Positions 1 through 6,814 are shown, counted from the stretch's first letter. The stretch: DNA of 8,329 bases from Candidatus Scatosoma pullistercoris (GCA_018714725.1 DVMZ01000060.1:1-8329), one strand, 5' to 3'. Translations and numbers: made by a program. Notes: generated from the letters alone by a model not told the origin.

Positions 1-56
1 GATTGTTGCGCCTGCGCCAATCGCGTCCATATTTCGGCGGCACGGTTGGCAGCGCG

Positions 57-89
57 AAAAAACGGAGATACCAACACTTTGGTATCTCC
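57..89 (-). terminator. Second copy of the tRNA-Thr terminator
   Basis: On the minus strand an 11-bp perfect stem with a 4-nt loop (64-89) is followed by a G and six T (A57-A62 on the plus strand). It is an exact copy of the terminator at 196-228, lying one repeat period further downstream. It would catch transcripts that read through the first terminator. Confidence 0.75.
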
Positions 90-94
90 TTGAA

Positions 95-111
95 TGGAGC
101 TGCTAACCGGA
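95..111 (-). pseudogene. tRNA-Thr 3'-end fragment (17 nt)
   Basis: The minus strand reads TCCGGTTAGCAGCTCCA, identical to the final 17 nt of the intact tRNA-Thr at 234-309: the last T-loop base, the 3' half of the T stem, the 3' half of the acceptor stem, the discriminator base and CCA. The sequence upstream of it (112-139) has no matching D arm, anticodon arm or 5' acceptor strand, so it cannot fold as a tRNA. It is part of the 139-bp repeat unit. Confidence 0.9.
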
Positions 112-137
112 GGTGTAAGGAGCGCAGCGACGGAATA

Positions 138-163
138 GCGATTGTTGCGCCTGCGCCAATCGC
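138..163. repeat. Small inverted repeat inside the repeat unit
   Basis: Arms GCGATTG (138-144) and CAATCGC (157-163) are perfectly complementary. On the minus strand the 12-nt interior can add a GCG/CGC inner stem around a CAGG tetraloop, leaving an AA bulge. The same bases occupy positions 1-24 of the first copy, with two bases of the outer arm off the window edge. It could be a structured piece of an RNA released from tRNA read-through transcripts, or just a by-product of GC-rich sequence. No T-run follows it, so it is not a standard terminator. Confidence 0.5.
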
Positions 164-195
164 GTCCATATTTCGGCGGCACGGTTGGCAGCGCG

Positions 196-228
196 AAAAA
201 ACGGAGATACCAACACTTTGGTATCTCC
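196..228 (-). terminator. Intrinsic terminator of tRNA-Thr
   Basis: Five bases after the tRNA CCA end on the minus strand comes a perfect 11-bp stem, GGAGATACCAA/TTGGTATCTCC, with a 4-nt loop (203-228). It is followed by G and six T (plus-strand A196-A201). The position and the T-run make it a classical Rho-independent terminator for the tRNA transcript. It is duplicated at 57-89. Confidence 0.92.
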
Positions 229-233
229 TTGAA

Positions 234-309
<76 letters not shown>

Positions 310-374
310 ATCGGATGATCGTCTGTGCAGTTCCGCCGTTTGTTTGCTTGCCACTGCATTCGAGTTACTGTAAT

Positions 375-403
375 ATTATAGATAAAATAATACGCAATGT
401 CAA
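375..403 (-). promoter_or_regulatory. Consensus sigma-A-type promoter of tRNA-Thr
   Basis: On the minus strand a perfect -35 TTGACA (398-403) and a perfect -10 TATAAT (375-380) are separated by exactly 17 bp (381-397). The predicted start is near 368-369, giving a leader of about 59 nt before the tRNA 5' end, to be removed by RNase P. Runs of A and T occur upstream of the -35 (408-412, 418-422, 434-444, 453-457). They may act as an UP-like or curved-DNA element, as is common upstream of stable-RNA promoters. The stretch between -10 and the predicted start is AT-rich, not the GC-rich discriminator linked to stringent repression in enterobacteria. Confidence 0.88.
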
Positions 404-547
404 GCCGAAAAAGGCTGTTTTTCAAATTTCCCGAAAAAATTTTTCGGGACGGAAAAATCGGAAATCGGGGGCCCAAAATCCGCCCGCGAAAGAGCTCTTT
501 TTTCCCGTTTTCCCGCTCCTTATCGGCTCATATAAATACCGGGAAGG

Positions 548-574
548 GGCGGGCGCCCGTTTCGGACGCCCGCC
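548..574 (-). terminator. GC-rich hairpin after the alpha-galactosidase
   Basis: Arms GGCGGGCG (548-555) and CGCCCGCC (567-574) pair over 8 bp. After one mismatch an inner CCG/CGG stem closes a 3-nt loop. It starts 28 nt after the alpha-galactosidase stop codon on the minus strand. The stability and position suit a transcript end, but no T-run follows, so it may be a Rho-assisted terminator or a 3'-end stabilising structure instead of a standard intrinsic terminator. Confidence 0.45.
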
Positions 575-602
575 GGATTTTCCCCGCCGCTTTGAAATCT
601 TT

Positions 603-2771
603 TTATCGGTTTGTCTCTTCGGATTCTTCGACGAATTCCGTAAGCACGGAAGCGAAATCCGTACTCGGAACAGACGGAAAAAATCCTCGGTACATCAGTT
701 CGTCCCCGTAATAGTTCCGGCCCGATCGGGCTTCCGTGTACAAAGCATCCGGATTCAGCCCGCGAAGCCGCACCCGTTCTCCCGCGGCATTGGCCGAAGC
801 AAGCGTCCGGACACACAGCACGACTGCCCGTTTCTTATCTTTGGAGGTCACCTGCCAGGCCGTGAAATTTCCCCTCGCAAAGGCCGAATGCAATACGGCA
901 AAATCGCCTTCGCGGATAAGCGGCTCTATCTTCCGATAAGCAGCGATCTGCGCCTTTACCTCCGCTTTTTCCTCTTCGGACAGCCTGGCGACGTTGAGTT
1001 CGTAGCCGAATGTTCCGAAAGAAGCCACATTGGCGCGGGTGGAAAAAGGCGTGGTGCGCCATACCTGATGATTGGGGCAGGCCGTCACATGCGCCCCCAT
1101 GGCGCTGAGCGGATAACAGAGCGCCGTCCCCTCCTGAATGCGGAGCCGTTCGATCGCGTCCGAATCGTCGCTGGTCCAGATCTGCGGATGATAGCAGAGC
1201 ATGCCCGCGTCAAAGCGCCCGCCTCCGCCCGAACAGCCCTCGAACAATACGTCGGGATATTTTTCCGTGATATCGCCGAGAATCTTATACAGCCCCAAAT
1301 AATACCGATGAACAAACCCCGGTTCCGTCACCTCTGCCATCGACCGGTTCATATCCCATTTGATATAGGAAATTTTCCCGCAGGACAAGAGCTCGTCGAG
1401 GAATTTCCCGATGAATTCCACCACTCTCGGATCGGTGAGATCGAGCACCTGTTGGTTGCGGCCGAGCACGGGCGGGTGCGCTTTGCAGGCAATCGGAAAA
1501 TCGGGGTGCGCTTTGAGCAGTTCGCTGACCGGGTTGGCCATTTCCGGCTCCACCCAGATGCCGAATTTTAATCCGAGCGCGTTGATTTTTTCCGCCAGTC
1601 CCGCCACGCCGGAAGGGAGCTTTTCGGGGTTGGGGTACCAGTCCCCCAGCGAAGTGGTGTCGTCGTTCCGCTTTCCGAACCACCCGTCGTCGAGAACAAA
1701 CAATTCGATTCCCGATTGCTTGGCCTGGCGGGCCACTTCGAGAATTTTCTCTTCGTCAAAATCGAAATACATGCTTTCCCAGCTGTTGATGAGCACGGGA
1801 CGGAAAGACGAACGGAAACGCTGCGGCAAAATGTGCGCCCTGAGAAAATCGTGATAGGCCTGACTCATACCGTCCAGGCCCTGCCATGAAAAGCAGAGCA
1901 GACATTCGGGCGTACGGAAGGTCTCGCCGGGCGCCAGATCCCAGGCAAAGCCCCCGTCATGAATGCCGCATGCGAGGCGGATATTGTCGTAGGCGTCCAC
2001 ATCGACGCGGAAACGGTGATTTCCGCTGTACACCAGCATGGCTCCCAGCGCGTCCCCGTAATCGGAAGTGGTCGCTCTGCCGCAGAGCGCCGCAAACGGG
2101 TTGAGATAGTGTCCGCTCTCCCCCGTCCGGTTGCCGATTTCCGAAACGCCCTGAAAAAGAGAATGCCGTTCCAGGTTGCGCTCCTTCGCCCACGCGCCGC
2201 GCAGGGAAATCATGTCCGTCTCACTGCCGCGCATGCCCGTTGCGTCCAGGCAACAGGAAAACGCTCGGGTAAGCCGAAGCGCCCCCTTTCCGGAATTTCT
2301 GATTTCCGCGTGTCTCGCGATGACGTCGCTGTCCTCAAAAACGGTATACAGCAAACGCACTTCTACGCCGTAAGCGTCGTCCGACAGCGTGACGGCGAGC
2401 GTCTGGCAGGCAACGCCGTTGGCCTTTGACGACGGAAGCCCATCGATAGCGGGTTTGCCGTCGGAAATTTCATGGGACTTATATTTCAGCGACAGCGCCG
2501 CGATTTTCCCGTCCGCCAGCACTTCCACCGCGCCTTCTTTCAGGTCGTTATACCCGAACGCCGGATATTCCTGCGATTCCCCTTCAAGAAATACCTGATC
2601 GGGCGCGAAGGTATAAAAAGAACGGGGCGCCGAAGGAAAATACGGAAAATCGTTTTCCCGAAGCTTTCTGCCGTAATAAACGTGCAGAAGATACCCCTGT
2701 TCGTGAATCCGGAGTATGTAAGAAATCCCCTTGCCCTGCAAGATCAGATACCTGCCCTGCTCAACTATCAT
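603..2771 (-). CDS. Alpha-galactosidase, glycoside hydrolase family 36
   Basis: The 722-residue protein has the length and architecture of Firmicutes GH36 alpha-galactosidases (named AgaA/AgaB, RafA or MelA in different species). These remove terminal alpha-1,6-galactose from melibiose, raffinose and stachyose. There is an N-terminal beta-supersandwich (about 1-325), a (beta/alpha)8 catalytic barrel (about 326-610) and a C-terminal beta domain. Family landmarks are NSWE at 329-332, LDDGWFG at 360-366, KWDMNR at 471-476 with the likely nucleophile Asp473, CSGGGGRFD at 513-521, and WTSDDSD at 532-538, which should hold the acid/base Asp. No signal peptide is seen, so it is probably cytosolic and needs imported oligosaccharide. 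The ATG at 2771 is chosen because AAGGAAGGTG lies 6-7 nt upstream; an in-frame extension to 2930 would run through the rny terminator and stop. No transporter, regulator or other sugar gene accompanies it here. All catalytic motifs are intact. Confidence 0.95.
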   Translation of the reverse strand: MIVEQGRYLILQGKGISYILRIHEQGYLLHVYYGRKLRENDFPYFPSAPRSFYTFAPDQVFLEGESQEYPAFGYNDLKEGAVEVLADGKIAALSLKYKSHEISDGKPAIDGLPSSKANGVACQTLAVTLSDDAYGVEVRLLYTVFEDSDVIARHAEIRNSGKGALRLTRAFSCCLDATGMRGSETDMISLRGAWAKERNLERHSLFQGVSEIGNRTGESGHYLNPFAALCGRATTSDYGDALGAMLVYSGNHRFRVDVDAYDNIRLACGIHDGGFAWDLAPGETFRTPECLLCFSWQGLDGMSQAYHDFLRAHILPQRFRSSFRPVLINSWESMYFDFDEEKILEVARQAKQSGIELFVLDDGWFGKRNDDTTSLGDWYPNPEKLPSGVAGLAEKINALGLKFGIWVEPEMANPVSELLKAHPDFPIACKAHPPVLGRNQQVLDLTDPRVVEFIGKFLDELLSCGKISYIKWDMNRSMAEVTEPGFVHRYYLGLYKILGDITEKYPDVLFEGCSGGGGRFDAGMLCYHPQIWTSDDSDAIERLRIQEGTALCYPLSAMGAHVTACPNHQVWRTTPFSTRANVASFGTFGYELNVARLSEEEKAEVKAQIAAYRKIEPLIREGDFAVLHSAFARGNFTAWQVTSKDKKRAVVLCVRTLASANAAGERVRLRGLNPDALYTEARSGRNYYGDELMYRGFFPSVPSTDFASVLTEFVEESEETNR

Positions 2772-2824
2772 GATTTTCACCTTCCTTTTCTGTTCTGGCC
2801 GCCGGGTTCCTGACGAAAACCGGC

Positions 2825-2878
2825 AAAAAAATTCCTTTCCGGAAAACTTTTGAAAAAAATTACAAATCCGGAAAGGAA
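2825..2878 (-). terminator. Intrinsic terminator of rny
   Basis: Eleven bases after the rny stop on the minus strand, TTCCTTTCCGG pairs perfectly with CCGGAAAGGAA (2868-2878 with 2832-2842). Seven T follow directly (plus-strand A2825-A2831). The 25-nt loop is A/T-rich and longer than usual. The match to a Rho-independent terminator separates rny from the alpha-galactosidase gene. Confidence 0.87.
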
Positions 2879-2887
2879 ACTCTTCAA
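2859..2887 (-). promoter_or_regulatory. Candidate promoter of the alpha-galactosidase gene
   Basis: On the minus strand TTGAAG (2882-2887, 4 of 6 to TTGACA) and TGTAAT (2859-2864, 5 of 6 to TATAAT) are 17 bp apart. The -10 lies in the loop of the rny terminator, so a transcript starting near 2852 would carry only the second arm of that hairpin and would not be terminated by it. The leader to the alpha-galactosidase start would be about 80 nt and includes a 5-bp GCCGG/CCGGC stem-loop (2801-2824). The motif match is moderate and no operator for a sugar regulator could be identified. Confidence 0.33.
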
Positions 2888-2889
2888 AA

Positions 2890-4512
2890 TTACTTGGCGT
2901 ACTCCACTCCGCGGAATTCGCGGATGACATTGACTTTGATCTGACCGGGATATTCCAGCTCCGTTTCGATCTTCTTTGCGATGTCCTTGGCGAGGAACAG
3001 CGCCTGCGCGTCGTCCACCTGCTCCGGTTTGACCATCACGCGGATTTCTCTGCCTGCCTGAATCGCATAGCTCTTGTCCACTCCCGGGAATCCGGAAGCG
3101 ATTTCTTCCAGTTTTTCAAGGCGCTTGACGTAATTCGTGCCCGTTTCTCTCCGCGCGCCGGGACGAGCGCCGGAAATGGCGTCTGCCGCCTGAATGAGCA
3201 CGGCTTCGATCGTCTTGGGCTCCACGTCGCCGTGGTGCGCCATGATCGCGTTGACGATGTTCGCGTTTTCTTTGTATTTCTTCGCAAGATCGGCGCCGAT
3301 CTGGATATGGGTGCCTTCCTGCTCCTGATCCACCGCTTTGCCGATGTCGTGCAGAAGCCCCGCGCGCTTGGCAAAATTGACGTCCAGGCCGAGTTCCGCG
3401 GCCATCTGCCCCGCGAGCGTCGCCACCTCCATCGAATGCTTATAGACGTTCTGACCGTAACTGGTACGGAATTTCAGGCGGCCGATCAGCTTCACAAGCT
3501 CGGGATGAAGGCCGAAAATGCCCTGTTCAAATACGGCGGCTTCTCCGGCTTCTTTGATCTGCTGGTCGATCTCCTTGGAAACCCGTTCCACCGTCTCTTC
3601 GATACGGGCGGGATGAATTCTTCCGTCCGCAATCAGCCGTTCGAGGGAAATTTTCGCAATCTCTCTCCGGACGGGATCAAAACCGGAAAGAATCACAACT
3701 TCGGGCGTATCGTCAATGATGAGCTCAATGCCGGTTGACCCTTCCAAGGCGCGGATATTTCTGCCTTCGCGCCCGATAATGCGCGCTTTCATGTCGTCGT
3801 TGGGAAGCGCGACAACCGAAACGGTGAGTTCCGAAGCCTGATCGGCCGCACATTTCTGAATCGCAAGCGAAATGATTTTTTTCGCGTTGAGATCCGCTTC
3901 GTCTTTCGCCTGCTGCTCCATCGTGCGCACCTGCACCGCAACGTCGCGGCGGGTTTCGTCGAGGATCTCCTCCGTCAGGAGTTTTTTCGCCTCCTCGCGG
4001 GTGAGCTGGGCAACTTTTTCAAGCTCCTGCACCATCAGTTCGTGCTGAGAGCTGATTTTTTCCTGTAATTTCTTGATTTCGGCTTCCTGTTTCAAGAGGT
4101 TGTTCTTCTGCTGTTCAAGAGCTTCCGTCTTTTTGTCCAGTGCGTCCTCTTTCTGGGTGACGCGCTGTTCCAGACGCTGAATCTCCGCTTTCTTCTCCTT
4201 GGTTTCCCGCTCGAAATCGTTTCTTAATTTTAAATCCTGTTCCTTTGCTTCCAGCAGCGCCTCTTTCAGAGCGCGTTTGCTTTCCGCCTGCGCCTCCGAC
4301 CTGATCCGGCCGGCCTCCGCTTCCGCATCGCCGAGAATCGTGCGAACGCGCGCGTTCGCCTCGCCGACTTTCTTTTCCGTATTCTTCTTATAGATCGTAT
4401 AACCTACAAGGATCCCCAGCGCGGCAAAGACAACCGCCGCGGCAATGAGGACGCCGATAAATACACCCGTCTGCACGGAGAGAAACAGGACGCTCAAACT
4501 TACGCCGTTCAT
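2890..4512 (-). CDS. rny: Ribonuclease Y
   Basis: RNase Y is the membrane-anchored endoribonuclease that starts mRNA decay and processes operon transcripts in many Bacillota. The 540-residue product has the complete family layout: an N-terminal membrane helix (about 17-40, followed by YKKN), a long charged coiled coil (about 45-205), a KH RNA-binding domain with the GREGRNI loop at 247-253, and an HD phosphohydrolase domain (about 345-450). HD metal-site residues are visible: His359, the HD pair His388-Asp389 in LLHDIGK, His426-His427 in AHHGD, and Asp444. The C-terminal domain ends GVEYAK, as is usual. The ATG at 4512 is chosen because AGGAGG sits 7 nt upstream; a longer frame to 4572 has no such site and adds residues ahead of the membrane helix. 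It has its own promoter (4618-4646), a structured leader and a terminator, so it looks monocistronic. rny near cinA-recA is a common Bacillota arrangement; nadE is placed between them here. Confidence 0.98.
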   Translation of the reverse strand: MNGVSLSVLFLSVQTGVFIGVLIAAAVVFAALGILVGYTIYKKNTEKKVGEANARVRTILGDAEAEAGRIRSEAQAESKRALKEALLEAKEQDLKLRNDFERETKEKKAEIQRLEQRVTQKEDALDKKTEALEQQKNNLLKQEAEIKKLQEKISSQHELMVQELEKVAQLTREEAKKLLTEEILDETRRDVAVQVRTMEQQAKDEADLNAKKIISLAIQKCAADQASELTVSVVALPNDDMKARIIGREGRNIRALEGSTGIELIIDDTPEVVILSGFDPVRREIAKISLERLIADGRIHPARIEETVERVSKEIDQQIKEAGEAAVFEQGIFGLHPELVKLIGRLKFRTSYGQNVYKHSMEVATLAGQMAAELGLDVNFAKRAGLLHDIGKAVDQEQEGTHIQIGADLAKKYKENANIVNAIMAHHGDVEPKTIEAVLIQAADAISGARPGARRETGTNYVKRLEKLEEIASGFPGVDKSYAIQAGREIRVMVKPEQVDDAQALFLAKDIAKKIETELEYPGQIKVNVIREFRGVEYAK

Positions 4513-4565
4513 TGTTGTGCCTCCTGTATTTAAAATGAAATGAAACTTTACTCCGGAAAACCCTG

Positions 4566-4610
4566 CCCGCACCCGGTATCCCTTACGAATGCGGGACGGA
4601 TTTTTCCGTC
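4566..4610 (-). promoter_or_regulatory. Paired hairpins in the rny 5' leader
   Basis: On the minus strand GACGGA-AAAA-TCCGTC forms a 6-bp stem with a 4-nt loop (4595-4610), starting at about +2 of the predicted rny transcript. Directly after it, CCCGCA pairs with TGCGGG around an 18-nt interval (4566-4595); the two stems share one base at 4595. Both are short, and no known riboswitch or leader family could be recognised. A stem at the extreme 5' end would affect access of 5'-end-dependent RNases to the message of an RNase. Confidence 0.4.
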
Positions 4611-4617
4611 TGCTTTT

Positions 4618-4646
4618 ATTTTACAATAAAATTGCATAAAAGTCAA
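4618..4646 (-). promoter_or_regulatory. Predicted sigma-A-type promoter of rny
   Basis: The minus strand carries TTGACT (4641-4646, 5 of 6 to consensus) and TAAAAT (4618-4623, 5 of 6), spaced by 17 bp within a very A/T-rich stretch. The predicted start is near 4611, about 98 nt upstream of the rny ATG. Confidence 0.75.
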
Positions 4647-4751
4647 ATGTTTGCAGGAAATTTATTGCCTGCCGGCCCATAATTTTACGGCGCCGCTCTC
4701 CGTCTCGCACTCCCTCTCCCCCGACAGGCAATTTGCCCGCTTTATAACAAG

Positions 4752-4779
4752 TTGCGGCGTGCCGTCCGGCACGCCGCAA
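4752..4779 (-). terminator. Strong hairpin downstream of nadE
   Basis: Thirteen-base arms (TTGCGGCGTGCCG and its exact complement) flank a 2-bp centre, giving a very stable GC-rich hairpin 44 nt after the nadE stop. On the minus strand it is followed by CTTGTTATAAAG, without a T-run. It is well placed to end the cinA-recA-nadE transcript or protect its 3' end, but it does not meet the usual intrinsic-terminator definition. Confidence 0.55.
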
Positions 4780-4823
4780 GAGCTCAATAATTTCAGAAAT
4801 ATCAGAAAACGGCCCTGTCAGAA

Positions 4824-6761
4824 TCAACACTCGTCCGGAGACAATTCCTCCAGCCAGAGCGCCGCGGAAGCATCGGAAGGCATACGCCAGTCCGCCCGGG
4901 GCGAAAGGGTCACCGAACCGATTTTTACGCCGTCGGGAATGCAGGAACGCTTGAATTGCTGGGAGAAAAACCGCCGATAGAAATTTTTCAGCCATTTCAG
5001 CAGCACTTCCTCCTTATAAATTCCGCGAAAAGCATATTTCGCAAGATAATATACCCGTTTGGGCGTATCTCCGCAACGAATGGCCCGGTACAGGAAGAAA
5101 TCGTGCAATTCGTAAGGCCCCACGATGTCCTCCGTCTTCTGGGCAATTTCCCCGCTTTTTCCGGGCGGCAGCAATTCGGGAGAAATCTCCGTCGAAAGAA
5201 TGTCGGAAAGCACTTTTTCCTCTTCGCCGCCCGCTCTCGTCCCCTCGTAACGGACGAGATGCCGCACCAGCGTTTTGGGCACCGAAGCGTTGACCGCATA
5301 CATGGACATATGATCCCCGTTATAAGTACACCATCCCAGTGCGAGTTCACTCAAATCCCCCGTGCCGATCACCAGCCCGCCCGTCTTGTTGGCCAGGTCC
5401 ATGAGAATCATCGTGCGCGTGCGCGCCTGCGCGTTTTCATAGGTGACGTCCAGGACATTGCGGTCATGCCCGATATCTTCAAAATGCCGGAGCACGCTTT
5501 CAGAAATGTTCACCGTCTTGCTCTCGGCGCCGACGCATCCGATCAAACGCAGGGAATTCTGGTAGGTCCTGCCCGTCGTCCCGAACCCGGGCATCGTGAC
5601 GGCGACAATCTGCGAGCGCGGTTTGTCGAGAATATCGAAAGCGCGGGCGGCAACCAACAGCGCCAGCGAAGAATCCAGTCCGCCGGAAATGCCGATCACC
5701 GCGGTTTTCGCGCCCGTATGTTTCAGCCGTTTCGCCAATGCCTGCGCCTGCATGGACAAAATGAGTTCGGCGCGGCTTCCCAGTTCTGCGCTCTCCTCGG
5801 GCACGAAGGGAGTGCGGGAAATCTTTCGGAGAGAAAGCTCCCCTTCCCCGCAGAATGCCGCGCCCGTCACCGCGTACCCGTCTTCTCCCGTCGAGCGGAA
5901 AGTGGTAATCTTCTTGCGTTCGGCGGCGAGAAACGCCACGTCGATTTCCGCGGCGCATTTCCCGTCCGAAAACAACCTGCTTTCCGCCAGAAGAGAGCCG
6001 TTTTCGGCGATGAGGTCATGTCCGGCAAAGACCATGTCCGTCGTCGATTCGCCCGAGCCCGCGTCGGCATAGACATAGGCGCAGACATTGCGGCCGGACT
6101 GGGAACGGACGAGCATTCTCCGATAGTCCGCCTTCCCGATCGTCTCGTCGGAAGCGGAAAGATTGACGATGATCGTCGCCCCTGCCGCCGCATGCCGGAC
6201 TGACGGAGGATTGCCCACCCACAAGTCCTCGCAGATCTCGCAGGCCACCCGGACATCCGGTTGCTTCTCGTCGAAAAAAATCTGATTGGGCCCGAATTCC
6301 GCACACCCGTTCTCGTCCGAAAACTCCGGGCCGAGATACTGCGCGGGGAAATTTTCTTCCGGCGCCGGGATAAAATATCTCTTCTCGTAAAATTCCGCAT
6401 AATTGGGAATATTCGTCTTGGGGACGACGCCGAGCACCCTGCCGTTGCAGAGCGCCGCGGCGCAGTTGTAGAGATTCCCCTTATAAGCGATCGGAAGCCC
6501 CACAAAAATCAGCATGGAAATCCCCTTCGTAAAAGCGGTGATTTCTTTCAGCGCCGATTTGCAGGCTTCAATCAGAAGAGGCTGCAAAAACAGGTCGCCG
6601 CAGGTATAGCCGCACAGCGAAAGTTCCGGAAACACCAGAATTTCCGTGCCCGCCTGCGTCTGCCGGGCAATTTCTTCCTCAATTTTCAGCGTATTGAATT
6701 TTACGTCGGCAACCCGGAGTTCGGGACTCACCGCCGCAACTTTTACAAAGCCGTACTTCAT
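4824..6761 (-). CDS. nadE: Glutamine-dependent NAD+ synthetase
   Basis: NadE performs the last step of NAD+ synthesis: deamido-NAD, ATP and glutamine give NAD+. The 645-residue product is the long, two-domain form that makes its own ammonia. The N-terminal nitrilase-like glutaminase domain (about 1-310) has the expected Glu-Lys-Cys triad as Glu46 in FPELSLCGY, Lys115 in PKTNIPNY and Cys177 in CEICEDLW. The C-terminal ATP-pyrophosphatase domain (about 330-645) has the P-loop SGGLDSS at 359-365, MPGFGTTGRTYQNS near 390-403 and GTGDLSELALGW at 466-477. No signal peptide or membrane segment is seen. The ATG at 6761 is preceded by AAGGAAG at about 5 nt. It begins 53 bases after recA with no terminator between, so co-transcription with recA is likely. 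CinA/PncC, two genes upstream, supplies a precursor in the same salvage pathway. Both active sites appear complete. Confidence 0.97.
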   Translation of the reverse strand: MKYGFVKVAAVSPELRVADVKFNTLKIEEEIARQTQAGTEILVFPELSLCGYTCGDLFLQPLLIEACKSALKEITAFTKGISMLIFVGLPIAYKGNLYNCAAALCNGRVLGVVPKTNIPNYAEFYEKRYFIPAPEENFPAQYLGPEFSDENGCAEFGPNQIFFDEKQPDVRVACEICEDLWVGNPPSVRHAAAGATIIVNLSASDETIGKADYRRMLVRSQSGRNVCAYVYADAGSGESTTDMVFAGHDLIAENGSLLAESRLFSDGKCAAEIDVAFLAAERKKITTFRSTGEDGYAVTGAAFCGEGELSLRKISRTPFVPEESAELGSRAELILSMQAQALAKRLKHTGAKTAVIGISGGLDSSLALLVAARAFDILDKPRSQIVAVTMPGFGTTGRTYQNSLRLIGCVGAESKTVNISESVLRHFEDIGHDRNVLDVTYENAQARTRTMILMDLANKTGGLVIGTGDLSELALGWCTYNGDHMSMYAVNASVPKTLVRHLVRYEGTRAGGEEEKVLSDILSTEISPELLPPGKSGEIAQKTEDIVGPYELHDFFLYRAIRCGDTPKRVYYLAKYAFRGIYKEEVLLKWLKNFYRRFFSQQFKRSCIPDGVKIGSVTLSPRADWRMPSDASAALWLEELSPDEC

Positions 6762-6814
6762 ACTTCTTCCTTTCCGTTCTGCCCGATCCCTTTCGGGAAT
6801 TCACCGTCGGCGTT

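Larger units (their letters stand above)
310..602. other. Intergenic region, alpha-galactosidase to tRNA-Thr
   Basis: This 293-bp stretch has no credible gene. In minus-strand order it holds a GC-rich hairpin after the alpha-galactosidase stop (548-574), a 12-bp palindrome AAAGAGCTCTTT (489-500), an A/T-rich inverted repeat with CCCG/CGGG ends (430-448), several A/T tracts spaced at roughly helical intervals (408-457), the tRNA promoter (375-403), and a transcribed tRNA leader of about 59 nt (310-368). Long open frames that cross it on the plus strand are antisense to the alpha-galactosidase gene and have no ribosome binding site or recognisable product. Confidence 0.7.
4513..4823. other. Intergenic region, nadE to rny
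   Basis: This 311-bp gap has no credible gene. In minus-strand order it contains a long GC-rich hairpin (4752-4779), an 8-bp inverted repeat ATTGCCTG/CAGGCAAT (4664-4671 and 4725-4732) with a 53-nt interval, a promoter (4618-4646), two adjacent leader hairpins (4566-4610), and the rny ribosome binding site just before 4512. The stretch between the nadE hairpin and the promoter is partly purine-rich and could be a small transcribed element, but nothing in it is recognisable. Confidence 0.65.

Noticed and set aside
403..422. AGCC/GGCT hairpin followed by five T on the plus strand
   Set aside because: The stem is only 4 bp, there is no plus-strand gene for it to terminate, and it abuts the -35 box of the tRNA promoter.
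315..1571. A 418-codon open frame on the plus strand
   Set aside because: It lies antisense to the alpha-galactosidase gene, has Arg/Pro/His-rich content typical of a mirrored frame, no ribosome binding site and no recognisable domain.
2772..2930. Upstream in-frame extension of the alpha-galactosidase
   Set aside because: It would translate through the rny stop region and terminator. The internal ATG at 2771 has a good ribosome binding site and matches the family length.
4956..6203. A 415-codon open frame on the plus strand
   Set aside because: It is antisense to nadE, with a low-complexity Arg/His/Gly composition and no family resemblance; nadE has both active sites intact.
6762..6814. Terminator between recA and nadE
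   Set aside because: Only a weak CCCGA/TCGGG stem is seen, without a T-run; the gap looks like an intra-operon spacer.
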